This document shows positions 47,333 to 60,072 of a stretch of 64,000 bases of DNA, in pieces. The translations under genes were made by a program, and so were the position numbers. How positions within the stretch are numbered: the first letter of the stretch is position 1; each line of letters opens with the position of its first letter. The stretch covers positions 3,608,037 to 3,672,036 of the forward strand of contig WMCF01000006.1 in assembly GCA_009792885.1 (NCBI GenBank), written 5' to 3'. The notes under the pieces were generated by a model. It had not been told where the DNA came from and made no database searches. It saw nothing but the letters and a program-made list of their open reading frames with translations. Origin of the DNA: Eremophila alpestris peregrina (lineage: Eukaryota; Chordata; Aves; Passeriformes; Alaudidae).

Positions 47333-48155
47333 GAACCTGAATGCTATGAACTACCAAGCTACTGTATGTTATGACAGATCTCTGGAAATGAGATGGGATG
47401 GCTTTTTGACCTGCCCTCAGCAAACAGACACAGAGTTAGACAAGACTGCAGATTTTCAGATATTTTAGAGTGGGTGTCAAACAGGCCCTTAATCCCCAGT
47501 CATATCTACCCTTATGTGCAGAATAAGCATGCCTCAGTAAACACTAATAAATATTTCTCCAATTCTTGCTGAGGGTGTATTTTTGACTGAAATAGAGGAA
47601 ATGCAGCTGGTAGGCACCCTGGGGAGGCTTCCCTGATTGTGCCAAGGCAGGGTTGAACATGCACATGGTATCCTCGATAGCCATTTTCTACTCTTCTAGA
47701 CCTTCTGTGCAAGAGAATTCAAATCAGCTTCCCAAAACAGTGGTCCCAGAAAACCCAGGGCATCCACCCCCACTTCCATGCAAGGCCTTAGCTCTGACTG
47801 CCAGCCAGGGTATCTGTTTGTAGGGTCATGGTTTTGTTACTGATATTCCCAATGGACAGCCAATTGTCCATTAACAACTAAAATGAAACTCTGACAATTT
47901 CCTACCAACACAGGTTTAGTCCTACAATTTAAAATAAATTCAATTAAACATCCCAGCTTTGAGCAATTCAATTTTTAAATAAATTATCTGAAGGGTACAG
48001 AGTCTGTTGAACAGGATTATCCAAGTCTTGCCTGGAACATTTCTTTCTACAAAATTGATTCTTCTTTCATTAAAGAATAAAACTGCTGAAGTCCAGTGCT
48101 CCCTGCCCTGCAGTAACCCAAACCTTGCTGTATCTTTCCTGAGCAGAGAGCTGCC

Positions 48156-48326
48156 ATGTGCACAGGGAAGTGCTCGAGGTGCATTGGGATCACCCTCTTC
48201 CCACTGGCAGTATGTGCCATTGTCTCCAACATTCTCCTCTACTTCCCCAATGGACAAGTACTGCAGCTCAGCGAGATAACTGATTTGGTCTGGTTTTTCC
48301 ACGGCATTCTGGGAGCTGGGATACTG
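48156..48326 (+). CDS. L6-family gene, coding exon 1
   Basis: Fifty-seven codons, phase 0 end at CTG/GTAAGA. Includes the first helix and the first outer loop (LYFPNGQ...LVWFF) and begins the second helix. The exon itself starts at 48147 after an acceptor, so nine bases of 5' leader precede the ATG. Confidence 0.93.
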
Positions 48327-51300
48327 GTAAGAGATGAATGTTTTTTGTGAGTTTTCTTCTCTTTTGTTTTAAATTTGGGGCCAAGAAAACCTCTGTTTAA
48401 AAAAGAGGTCATAAAAAGTGTTTTGCATAAACATTTGAACAGCTTATATGAGAAGTTGGGTATGTAACTGAGAAAATGCTTTTAAGGCAAAAAACGTGCC
48501 CAGTCAAAGAAATACAAAACATTCCTGAAATAAATATCAGCACTCCAAGTTAGGAAGAAGCACTAGGCCTGACTGCTCACTGTAGAGAAGAGTTACACAA
48601 GTGTTCATCCTCCAAGAGCGAAAGCAAAGCTGAGGTCCTAAGCTCAGCTGGAGGTGGTGAGTTTTCACTATTATCTGCACCTCCATGCTACTCCTCCAAC
48701 TGATTTTATGTACACACAGTTCACAAAAACATTAAGGGAAAAACTGAAACATGTTTCAGCAGGTGTTGGTTCGAGACCCAGCTCTTACACTTTACAAATG
48801 TGGACTTGCAAATGGCTTAATAAGCTAAATGCCTCCTGTTCCCACACTCCCACCCCACTTTCTTCTGGGTTGCATCTGGTTTGAATGGGCTCTTCTATAA
48901 CTAGTTCTCCATTCCAGATCACAGGAAAGATCACTTTTATGTGAATATCCATGGCTAAAAGGGAACACATTGGGAAATACTCATCTTTCCAGTTCATTAG
49001 AAAGCCTGCTCCCTTTGTGCTCTTTCAACTGTCTACCCAAGTGCAGTTAAAAAGCTGAGCAACTAACATGCACATGACCAGTTCTGGGTGGATGGCAAAC
49101 TGGCACAGACCTGGCCAAAAAATCAAAGAATGTTTAAGCATAATTAACTTAGAAAAAAGTAAATCTTATTCACAGTCAGACTATGGTGCAGCTGCCACTT
49201 TAAGTCTCTGGAAAGTCTGCAGTGGATCTGGTTCATACTCATATTTCCCAAAGCAGAAACATGGAATAAGATCATTCAATAAACTGTTCTCCACCAGCAG
49301 TTTGTCTGCTTCTTCTTGTGGCTACCACTTGGACCAATTACTCATGCTAAGCTTAAACATAAGCATGAGTTTGTAGAAGGAAGAAGTGGAACTACATGAC
49401 AGACCTTGTGGAAAACCCATATCACTGCAAGCCCAGGAGTCATTGGCGTTCAATGAAAGGAAAGGCAGACGTGAGAGCGTCATTGGCTCATTGAAAATGC
49501 GCCTTCTTCTAAGGCTTCCACACAGACTTGCCTGTGGCCAGCACCACATACATCAAAAATGAGAACAGCTAGTCAGAGGAGAGGAAAAATTTACATTGAC
49601 CTTCAAAACATGGCATTAGGAGTAATTATTGATCCACAAACAATGTTGTACACGTTCTCCAGAAAACAGCATGAGAAATGCCCACAGGTAAGGGGAAAGA
49701 AAGCATTATCATCAGCACCATCTTCCAGCCGCTGGAAGCATGGGAAAATGAAGATTGGCTTCTCAGAATCCTAAGGAGTTCAGACAAGGGACAGGATGTC
49801 CCACGACTGGAGTCTGGTCCATATCCTGACACTACAGGGAGGAAAGATGAAGCTGCAATATATTCCCCTGTGCACCTAGCTTCCTCCCAAAGGAAACTGA
49901 GGCAAGTCGTGCCAACAGGTTGCTTGATCTTGGAGAATCTCCCCACAACTTGGATGCGGCCTCCAGAGTCAAGACTGTGGGAGAAACTTCAGACCAGCCT
50001 GGCTTAGCTCTGTGAGCCAGTAAACCTCCCTCCACCTAGGAATTTCATGTGTAGACTGATACATAGATCATCAGCGCACTCTTTGGCTGAGTAGCCAGCT
50101 CCACCTTTTCCTTCTCCTCTGCTGAATCTCTAATGGAAATTATATGACATGAAAACCTCTCAATTTCCTTATTTCAAATATTTAGGATGTAAAGAGAGCA
50201 AGACTGGCTCTATGTGTCATAGTAACATCTTTCATCATGGAAAGATGCGCAACACAAGGAAATGCCTGACTGAGCCATGGCTCATCCACAGCTCTTGTTT
50301 TACTGACAACAGCCAAACCCAGCAAATTCTCATTCCCATGTCAAAAGGCAGGTGTTTATAATCAGGCACTGCATAAACAGAAAGCTGCCAAACAAACCCT
50401 TCATCCTGAGCCAGGCTAATAGATGATACGAAAGTGTTTGCTTCTTCGATGGGAAACCTTGAAAGAAAAATGACAGCCCTGGAGGAAAAGGAGTTGGTTT
50501 GATGGGCAGAGGTATTAACTCTTCTTCTGAGTGCCAGACTGTAGAACTCTGGGGCTGAGGCTGCCTTGGGGACCATGTGTGATTGTTTAAGAGAGGACTT
50601 TGCAGGAAGAGGAGCACCTTTTTAACCTCAAAGCTCTACTTCTGCAGGCTTCCAGATGTGGCCCAGCCACCACTGTAGGTGCTGTAGGTTGCCTCTGGGG
50701 TGAGAATAAAAGGCAACACAGAATAAATCCTTAGAAAAGGATTTAGGACCCTACAAATCTAAGCAAGTTTCATAACACTGTCCCACACTGTTCAACAAAA
50801 GTATTCCCACTACATACATAAATTCTATGGGCTTCATTCATCATGGATATTCTACTCCTTCTGGCTTACATGAGAAAAGATCTTACCAGCATCTAGTCAG
50901 GCAATTTTTATAGTTTTTACATTTTATGTTTGCTTGTTCAATTGACTGATTGATTGGTTGATTGATTGACTGCTTGATTTGGGTTCCCCTTTCATTAACT
51001 TTATGGTAACTATTTCCTACTTTCTTAAGTGCTCCTTCACTTGTGCTGCTCTTTGAGATGTTTTAACAAGCACTGGTGTGTAGAGACAAGGCAGTGGGAG
51101 TGTGCTGGCTGCACAGCCAGACCCACAAAAGCTTCCTTGCCCTCTGGCTACCAAACTAAAGCAACTTTTCCTAACTCCAGAGTGTCTGTAAGGCATCCCA
51201 AGTCACAGATGGTTACTGACAGTGTTGCACTGGTTCAGCTCCACCTGATTATTACCATGGAGAAAACTGATGTGAACTGGAGTCCATCTTGTAGGTTTTC

Positions 51301-54300
51301 AAGAAGTTTAGCACAAAAAAAAACCCCAAAAAAACCTCAAACAAAAAAAACACCAAAAAAACAAAAACAAAACCAAACAAAAAAAACAAACACCAAAGTC
51401 ATATCTGTTTCAGGAAGCTCAAGCCTCATTTCCTAATTATAATCCAGAGCAGAATGCTCAGGAGGTTTAAACTGACATAATTCTTAGTCCAGCTAAGAAG
51501 CATCTTCTCTAGGCAGAAATTCAGTTTTCTCAAAACTGACACATTTACTCCAAACAAAAATCCCCAAGAACCCCATGCTGAACCTTTTCATACCCTGAAA
51601 AAAGCAGTAGAGCTTCAGCAATCAGAATTAATGTACCAGCAATCTGCCAGATAGCTGTAGCTATAATCCCACACTTATTTCTGAGTATCTCTTCAGCAGC
51701 ACCAGCATCCAAGCAGGTGTAACTCCCAGAGAAGAGTCATAAGATGACTTACATTTGAGGAACATGATGCCCAAGCTCTTAGAATTTAAAAACCACCCCA
51801 GCAGAAGTGTTGCACACCAATTCAGCCTGTGCTTTTCTTCCAGGTTATTTTGCCAGCATTCATGATGCTGGGAGCAGGTGGAGCAGGATGTTGCGCTAAC
51901 AGATGTGGGGTAAGTGGATATCTACGTGTTGAAATGGCACTACAGAGTTTGTGCAATAGCTCTGTAAATGGCTGCTCAGCAGGTGGAAATGTGCAGTGAC
52001 AAGCCACCATACCACTGTCAGCAGCCATGTCAGGGAAACGCAGAAGAGGAGCTTGATCCACAGCGTCCCTGGGCTGGGGCTGAGAGCTCAGTTAGCCAGC
52101 AAGAATGTTACCATGTGGCAGCTGCTGAAACGAGGGAAAGCAGCCAGGGCCGGGGCAGGAGCCCTTAGGCACAATGCTGAGGGCAAAGGGGACTACATGA
52201 CATTAAGGAAAACGTGGTTCCAGCTTCCCCTGCTCAAGGTAATCCTAAAGACTGAGACAGCTGCTGGTTCCTCCTGCTTCCACAGAGTCCTGTTTCCTCT
52301 ATACCCTTCCATGGCAATCTGCTTTTCCACAGGTTCATTCCTGCTTTTCTCTGTAGGCTTACACAGGTCCCTTATTTGCAGGTGCTGCATGCCAAAAGTG
52401 TGAGCTGCTGTATCTGGCATTGAGGAGCCAGCATTGCTCCCCGCAGTTCTGACCAGTAACTCCCATGTGCCCAAATGTTGTGCATGTGAAATGTGAAAAC
52501 GCAATTTAGGCTCTCTGACATCTAAAGAAAGGCCAGAGAGATTTTTCCCCTTAATAATTAAGGATATTATAAAGCAACATGTTATAAAAGCATCTCCATT
52601 CATCCTCAAGCCCTGGTCACAAAGTTCTGTGTGGCTATCATTATTGGCAAGAATAAACTGACCTCGGAATTCTTTTGAGTCTGCATCCTTTCCAGAAGCA
52701 GCCTGGAATGAGAGATTCCATGCAATAAAGCATATCTCTTCTGTACTCTTCAATTCATATTTAGTCTAAACCATGAGGAAACCTTTGCCTCTTTAAAACA
52801 TTTTACCTAAATTAATTCATTATTCATAATACCAAAACCAGCATTCTTTATTAGGATGTTAGCGAGCAATGTAATGGCATGTCTCCAAGGGACATGCCAT
52901 TACATTGATTTTACCAAATGTCACATGCACAGACAGGATAATAACAATGACCAAGCAGGCCAGTTGCAGAGCTGGGGTGAGATCCTAGGCACCCTGCAAA
53001 CAGTGCCTGAGCCAGCTGTTTTTCTTGATTTTGAGTGATGTAGAAAGCAGTGATAAAAAACAGCCACTGTAGGGGTTCCTACATGTCACTGAATCTGGTA
53101 AGTCATAAGGGGAAACCCAGCTGAACTGGGGGTGGGTTCACACAACATCTCAGATGTCTCTTCTTCATCCTTCATCCCAGCCCTAAATATTACAGAGCCA
53201 AGAGTCAAACTTCCCCATGCTGGCTGGGTTCACTCCCCAGCCCAACAACACAGGTGGTAGCACAGTGTCATCCAGCAGCACACAGACCCACCACAAACCT
53301 CCATTCTTCCCCTCCTCTTTCACTGTCTGAGCCATTCCTAGCAGCAGTACATCAATGCCAGATACCCTGTCTGTACCTTCTCATCACTGATTGGTTACCT
53401 ACAAGCTGTTCCTCCTCTTCTCCCTTTGCTCTTATGGAGGAATGAAATAGATGTTAAAAAAGTAATTTGATTATGCACTGTGATATTTTGTAGAATCAGG
53501 AGAATCATTAAGGTTGGAAAAAAACTCCAAGTCCAATCTTCAAATGAATACCACCATGCCCACTAAACCACATCACTTGGCCATCAAAGTGGCTGATGGC
53601 CAAGTGATGAAGCTACCCAAACCAAACTGGAAAATAAGCTCAGAGTCTATCTATGAAAAAGCTGTCTTTTTGAACACACACCCTTCTGGAGTCATACACT
53701 TTTGTGAGGTGGAAAGGGTGAAGCTCTATCCCCTATGTTTTAAACAGACTGTGGCTCAAAGTAGAGACAAGATGGAGACATGAGCAAAGAGTGAGTGGCT
53801 GTGAACAACACTAAAAACAAGTTTACCCTGCACAGCTCCTGTTTGGAAGTTCATCCAAACATTCAAAAAGAGATGAGTGTTGCATGAAGATCTGAAGGCT
53901 GGTGGTCTGCTTCTTCAAGGGGAGAAACCTCAGGCAAAATTTGCTTTGTGGAGAAAGGAAGAAAATGCACAGACATCCCCAGCAGGGGTGCTCAGCTGTC
54001 CTGACTGCATATGCAAGGCAGGGTATGGTGTGAAGCCCTGGAGAGCAGAGGACTCCTGGGATTGTTTCAAACATTCTCAACATCAGCAACCTCCCAAAGT
54101 GCCAGAGCTCCTTGGGAAGTAGGTCTGGATGGGCCTGGTAAGGGGTCCTCAACTACTTCTACCTACTGTTAGAGAAATAGCCCTCATGGAACTCCTCAGG
54201 AGCCTCTGTAACCCAAAGACTAGTTTGGACACCTTTCTGCTTTGTAGATCTTAGGTATAAAAGGATAAACTTACACTGAATACTCAGAATTGCAGAATTG

Positions 54301-57300
54301 CTTGTCATAGTAAGAAGGAAAAAAAAAAGTAAAAGCATTACTACTGATCAGAATTGTTGTTCAATCAAAACATAGCATTTTCCTCAGGGCAGGGACTCTG
54401 TTCTATTTTATTTTGCACAATTCCTGGTTTAATAGTTTCAGACTTCATCAAAGCCTTTACATATGGCCAAAGTATCTCCAACAGTAATAAAAATTACTAT
54501 ATTTCTCATACTTGTTTTCACTTCAGGGAGTTTTCCAGTTCACGGTGATTACGTGCTACATTAAGTTTTTTCATTGATCAACTTTAAATTATTACTTACA
54601 AGCATACATCAATGGCTTCTAGTCCTTGCACTATGGCGTAAAGAATTCAGAAAGTAACAGATTTAGAAAGCTGCAGTGTCTTGCAGCTTAATATGTACAC
54701 ATCTGAAATCATCCACTGCATTGACACGATGAGGAAAAAGGCCCACCCAAAATACAGCTTTTCTCATTGCATCAGCAAACATATACTCCAGTATTTCTAA
54801 GTCTTCCTTAAGTTACTAGTAGAACAAGAATAGCCATAGCAGCTTTTCAGACAAACACACCTAAGCAAAGATATCCAGATAACCAGACAGAATAACAAGT
54901 CCATCAAAAAAACCCAAAAAGAAAAAAAAAAACACTTCCAGATAAAGAAATAGAGAAGAAATAAATGTGTATGGAACAAGAACCAGGGTAACAAAGCACA
55001 AGTTTCCAGCACAAGCTGGGACAGAAGGAACTTGGTAAGGTACTTTCACCAAAGTAGCTGATGCAAACATTCAGAGAAGGAATTCTAAGAGTCTTCATCA
55101 GCTCACCAGGGACAGTTCAATTGTGTGAAGGATAAAGCAGGGAAAATCAGCAAAAACTATCAGCAAAACCTTTTCAGGCATACAGAACAGGTCAGCATCA
55201 TAGGAAACAAATTTCAACATACTCAAGCATCCCAGCTTAGGCCTCCTGTTGCAATTAAGGACACAAATGAGGAAATTAAATATTTCAATGAAAAGTACAA
55301 CTAGGGAAAATGCCATAATTTTGAGATTATGAAATGGTTAATAAAATTCTTGGATTTTCACAGATGAGGCAAGCCTCCAGAAAAGTCTCCAGATCAGGAG
55401 ATAAAATGGGAAAATGCCCCTGCATGTCTAGAAAATGCTGAGGAGAGCCAGTCTAATAGCTGCAGCAACTTCAGACTCCTCTTTTGGTGACAAGTAAAGT
55501 CTCTGTCTAGATGATCTTGTACACAGTAAGGGAAATAGTTGGGATGAGGTTAGTCATACAGTCAACAGATTCCAAATGAGACAATCATGTGACAGAGCAT
55601 AATCACAGATAGCACTGACAAGTACTACTAGTACTAACTGGTATCATAAAATATAGCAATACCAAAAGACCATTTGACTTTTTCTTCATGATTATCTTTG
55701 GGATGCCCTGTACTGGTATGTTCTACTAAAATGAATTGTTAACACAGTTACGATCCTTCAACCAAGAAGCAGAATGCACAGTTGAAGTAAGTGAGAAAAC
55801 AAGTGAGGAAAAGTGATTCAGACTAGGTAGGAGTTTCAAAGAGAGTATCAGTCACTCACCTTCACCACAAGGCATGGTTGGTGATCTTATTGTGAGAGAC
55901 AGTGCATCAGCTACAACCTAGACATAGTTTTGGTCCAGGACAATAGGCTAAATGACCTACATTTTGCTGACAATGGAGCTCTGCTAAGAGGCAATTCAGC
56001 CAACATGCAGATGAAGACTAAAGAAAGAATATCTAGCTTTGCAAGAAAAGACTGAGTTGGTAATCAGTTATGATTAAATAAATCACATGAGAAATCCCAG
56101 CAACATTTAATTCAAGGATTGCTTTAGAGGTAAAATAACACATAAAATTAGCCAATTCACACACCAGCATTGTCTAAGGTTCTACAGAAAGCAGTTGGGT
56201 GGCAAGCTGGAAACTCCATTCACTAGCTTGAACATGTTCTAGCCTTTTTAAGGCTTTGTCAAAAAACATCAAAGGTGAATATTTCCATTTGACTCTGTAG
56301 TGCAGTGGTCTGCAGAACAACTGGGGCTAGGAGAAGGTTTCTACCTGCCTCGTGGGCTGGTGGATTTCACCTGGTATTTGCTGGCAACAGGGAATTATGA
56401 GACTTGAGATATTTGGCTTCAAACCTGAGTCATAGATGAAAGCATTTTGAATATGCTTCCTTGGTCATGCCACTGCCCTGACTTTAGGGCTGGACTACTG
56501 TCTTCTCCCTGCTCCAGGTCTTCTTCCCTGGCTCTATCAGTCTGCTCCAGAGTTTCTTTCCCCACTTGACAGAGTTGTGAACAACCACAAACAGTTATTC
56601 TTAACAAGACTATTGGGAAGCCTGTCCCAGATGCACCACCAGTAGCACCTTCCTGGGATTTTTGTTTCTATAGACAAACAGCAACCAGATACATCCCATT
56701 CATTACTAGAAATCTACCCCAGAATGGAGTAAAGGTAACATTTCTGTAGGAGTGGTTGATGTAACATGAATGCATTACATACAATTTGAAGTCACTGCTG
56801 GTTTGTTGCCACATACAGCACAATTAGATTTCTCAACATGAGAAGTGGTAATCACGTGTCATGGTGTTGCAAAATGGAGGAAAGCAGCAATAAGAAAGGC
56901 TTTTTTGCACTTAATTAATTAGCAAAAGCAATTAATGTATCTTCTCTTGCTTTCATACCTGGTTCAGTAGTTGCTTGCTTTTTTTCTGTTGGTGCAAGGG
57001 CCAAGAAAGGTGAAGAGTTGGGAACACCAAGGAACATGATACAGATCAATCCAGAACTGGCCTCATGATGGCTTTTGAAAGAAAACTCACCAGATTTTTT
57101 ATAACTGGTAGCTTAAGCATAAAACTCTGATTAAATTCTTGAACATCTAGGACAGCTACAACAGTCAGAAAAAGTCAAATATTTTTTATTCCCACAAATT
57201 CAGTAGCTGTAGTAGTTTCAGCATAAAGAAAGAGACAAGAAAAAGAATTCTTTCTCATTTGTTGTGAGCTCTCCATGCTACTCAAGCCTCTGTGTACATG

Positions 57301-58953
57301 ATGTTGAAGGTCTTTTCCCTTTCAGATGCTGCTGTCAGTGATCCTGTCTGTGCTGGGATTTGCAGGAGGAGCATATTGTGTAGTCATCTCTTCCCTGGGG
57401 CTGATTGGGGGTCCTCTGTGTGACACAGGTGATGGAGAATACCTCTACCCTTTCAGGAATGACACTCTGGAGTGAGTATGGCTTACAGGCTCCTCCAATT
57501 TTGTTTCCCCTGATCCCTCCCCTATCTTTTTAAAGTGAACTTGGATTTTTCCAAAATGAACTGATGGTTCACCCTGAGTACACCTAAACTCACACTTCTC
57601 TGAGTAGCATGTTCTAGCTGGTCATCTCTTTGACCAAGGAATCACCCTAAGGCAAACTGCCTGAGTTTTATCTGCTATGCTTGCCACAAGCCCCTTGTGC
57701 AATCTGCAACACACTTTCAAAGCACCCGTGAGCTGTGACTCCCACCAGAGTCAAAAGGAAATGTTTGCTTACTGTGCCACATTATCCTGTTAAAGTATCA
57801 AGAATTCAGCCTGCTCTACCTACTTCTGAAAAGCAAAGCACAAATCTTCTCTGAATCTTTAAAGGCAGCCTTGACAACCATGCTCTTCAAAGCCAGAGCT
57901 AGAGATAATGAATGGACTGGGCTGAGATACCACAGCAGGAATGGAGAATGTTGAGACATATTTTTAAACCATTATAGACCTTTCTCTTTATTTATTAACA
58001 TGATTTTGCCATACAACTAAGGGAAGATTCTTGTGCGTGCAACAAAGTACGGGTGTGGCTCTCATCCCTAATTATCAATTGCATCTCTGCAAAGGGAATT
58101 CTGGGGAGAATCACCAGCTTTGACCAATTATAGTACCATGTGAGACTCACTTTGTGCAATCAAATTCAGAAAATAAAATGCCAGAAAATACAGAAAGCAT
58201 TCTCAAGTTCTTACTTTCTAATACCTTGCCAATCATTTTCCTCTATCACAGAGACAATTATTTGTTTAACCAGACAACATGGAGTATTTGCAAACAACCT
58301 GAAAACGTCATCCTTTGGAATATTGTCCTTTTCTCTATTCTCCTGGCCATTGGTGTGATTGAAGCTATTCTTTGTTTCATTCAAGTCATCAATGGACTCA
58401 CTGGCTTCATATGTGGCACATGTATGAGGAGAAGAAAGGTTGGTATGCAGTAGAAGAGTGTTTTACGTTCTTTCCAGTTTTATTTTTTAGGCTCTGGTAA
58501 TGGTACATGAGCTGAGAGATCTGCACAGCCCCTGGACAAGCTCTTCTAGGCAGTACAGATGCATTTGCACTGTCTGTCACATTACAGTCAGGGATAACCT
58601 AGTCCTCAGATTTTTCTAAACAGAAGACCAGAATGACATATTGACATACTCATTGCATGGTTCTGTTCCTATTTAAGAAGCCTTTCAGATAAAGTGTAAT
58701 GACCCTCCCCAGCATATGTAAGTGAGAGACAAAAAGTAGAGATGTTTTAAATTGGTTAAACGTAGTAGTATTGATATTTTACAGAACAGAAGAAAACATC
58801 TTCCAAATTTTTTATCACTGTTGTTTCCTTTTCATTTTTTATTTTCATTGTAAAAGATATTTGCAGTAAGTCAAATATCCCCTGGAATATTAATTAATAT
58901 CAATTAATCATCTTTCATTCATTGCCTTTCAGACAAATATTTCTGGAATGTGA
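48156..58953 (+). CDS. L6-family four-transmembrane protein (TM4SF1/4/5/18-like)
   Basis: Exons at 48156-48326, 51844-51909, 57326-57471, 58252-58438 and 58933-58953 join to 196 residues, matching the roughly 200 of L6 proteins. The start MCTGKCSRCIG, the NILLYFPNGQ segment, CCANRCG loop, GPLC, and the C-terminal LFSILLAIGVIEAILC helix are family hallmarks. Four membrane helices lie near 10-30, 45-67, 80-104 and 150-174. The large outer loop has two N-glycosylation sites, NDT and NQT. These proteins are plasma-membrane adaptors affecting adhesion and growth. Synteny suggests TM4SF18, TM4SF1 or TM4SF4, but the start and the short inner loop resemble TM4SF5, so I leave the symbol open. Confidence 0.9.
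48740..48870 (+). mobile_element. MIR-like SINE relic with B-box
   Basis: GGTTCGAGACCCAGCTCTTA matches the tRNA B-box region of MIR and is followed by ACTTTACAAATGTGGACTTG in MIR order. Lies in the first coding intron of the L6-family gene. Confidence 0.4.
50941..50973 (+). repeat. ATTG tetranucleotide repeat, imperfect
   Basis: Eight ATTG-like units with single-base changes. Confidence 0.85.
51314..51397 (+). repeat. A/C-rich low-complexity stretch
   Basis: Runs of A broken by C, CC or CCC over 84 bases, almost free of G and T on this strand. Confidence 0.9.
51844..51909 (+). CDS. L6-family gene, coding exon 2
   Basis: A 66-base exon of 22 codons between CTTCCAG and GTAAGT. Reads VILPAFMMLG then AGGAGCCANRCG: rest of helix 2 and the cysteine-containing inner loop. 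The loop is about eight residues shorter than in TM4SF1 or TM4SF4. Confidence 0.88.
52867..52907. repeat. Perfect hairpin, 17-base arms
   Basis: Arms 52867-52883 and 52891-52907 are exact inverted copies separated by seven bases (TCCAAGG). Confidence 0.95.
53490..53590 (-). mobile_element. CR1 LINE relic
   Basis: AGAATCATTAAGGTTGGAAA followed by ACTCCAAGTCCAA and CCATGCCCACTAAACCA is a decayed inverted CR1 end. One arm of a perfect hairpin overlaps its far edge. Confidence 0.55.
53571..53609. repeat. Perfect hairpin, 16-base arms
   Basis: Arms 53571-53586 and 53594-53609 are exact inverted copies separated by seven bases (AAGTGGC). The left arm lies in the end of a CR1 relic. Confidence 0.95.
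57326..57471 (+). CDS. L6-family gene, coding exon 3
   Basis: Forty-eight codons plus two bases between CCTTTCAG and GTGAGT. Contains helix 3 (VLGFAGGAYCVVISSLGL), then GPLC and YPFRNDTL of the large outer loop, with glycosylation site NDT. Confidence 0.92.
58252..58438 (+). CDS. L6-family gene, coding exon 4
   Basis: Starts after TATCACAG, completing a Glu codon, then DNYLFNQTTWSICKQPENV and helix 4, LFSILLAIGVIEAILC, ending in CGTCMRRRK. The donor AAG/GTTGGT is moderate. If it is not used, the frame closes five codons later at 58453 with VGMQ and a stop. Confidence 0.92.
58933..58953 (+). CDS. L6-family gene, optional coding exon 5
   Basis: After acceptor TGCCTTTCAG the frame reads TNISGM and stops at 58951-58953. 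Phase fits exon 4. Family members usually end with a short last coding exon, but read-through of exon 4 is an equal possibility. Confidence 0.5.
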   Translation, partial: TNISGM

Positions 58954-60072
58954 ATGACCTACAAGGAATGCCAAGACAAGCCCCAAACTGCCAATTCACA
59001 TAAAATAAGGATAGTGCACTGTACTGTTTTATTTATGGGGGGGCAACAAAAAATTGTTCAGGTTTTTTTGCCCATGTTTCAAAGGGCAAGATGATTTTTT
59101 TTTATAAAGAAGTCAGGGTGAAAAAGGGCTAGATCATTTCTGTCTGAGACTCCAAATTTTCATCTCTCTAAACATACCTGCTAAACCTCAGGTACTGGCA
59201 AAAACATTAATCTATCTGGCCCTTACTGCTGTACTTGTGTATAAAGCACAACAATCCTCAGCTGAAAGATCACCACTTGCCCTCTCATGTAAGTGGGAAG
59301 TGGAGCTGTTGTTAATGTATACATTTATCAGCTGCATGAAGCAGGCACTCTCTGGCTGATGTAAATAATGTCCCATCCTCCCCAAATCCCACTGTGAGCT
59401 CACCTGTCTGTTCCTAGTAATTCTCAAATGGGGACTACAAATTTGAATGAGGATGAGCAGAGAATATGTTGAGCAGTGTTTGAGACACAGCAGAGGCAAC
59501 TGAAGAACATGATTTTCAGCCTCTTTCTGCCACCCTGGAGCCAGATCCCCTTCCCAAAGCCCAGTGCACTTCTAAATTGGTTCTTCAGGAGCATCTGAGT
59601 TGTGGCAGACTTAGAGGAGCATTTGGGTCAGACAGCAGGGTTTGCAGCAAGAGTTTAGAAGTATCTGGTCTAACAAAAGGTTGAAGAACCTCACCACCAA
59701 TTCTGCCTTCATGAAACTGCCTAAAAATTTCACTAACTTCCACACAGGTCTGTAGGACTCTGCTAGAATAGAGCCGATGAATCGAGGAATTAACTCACCA
59801 AAGATAAACAAAAGATACATGTAGTAATTATGTGCATCTTAGTAATAAATAGGAGATATAATCTGAAGGCAGCAAATTGCATCAGCTTTAGTTTTTAGCA
59901 ACAGTAATACCAACCAGGAACTGCATAATTCCCCATCATCACTGAACAGCAAGCTCTTGATCTTGAGCTAATGTCCGTGACTGGAAATTTCAGAAAACTC
60001 ATCATTTTAGTGACTTTCTCAAAGGTTAATTCTTGGACATGAACTGTCTTTCCTCTGTCAGCCAAACCATGA

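Larger units (their letters stand above)
48327..51843 (+). other. L6-family gene intron after coding exon 1
   Basis: Holds a MIR-like relic near 48.75 kb, an ATTG repeat (50941-50973) and a long A/C-rich stretch (51314-51397). No further exon seen. Confidence 0.7.
51910..57325 (+). other. L6-family gene intron after coding exon 2
   Basis: A 5.4 kb intron with two perfect hairpins (52.87 and 53.57 kb), a CR1 relic and a 186-residue antisense open frame at 52193-52753 of unknown meaning. The following intron, 57472-58251, shows nothing. Confidence 0.7.

Noticed and set aside
48767..48778. tRNA gene suggested by a B-box
   Set aside because: The A-box-like sequence is about 125 bases away and no cloverleaf fits; the flanks follow a MIR-like SINE instead.
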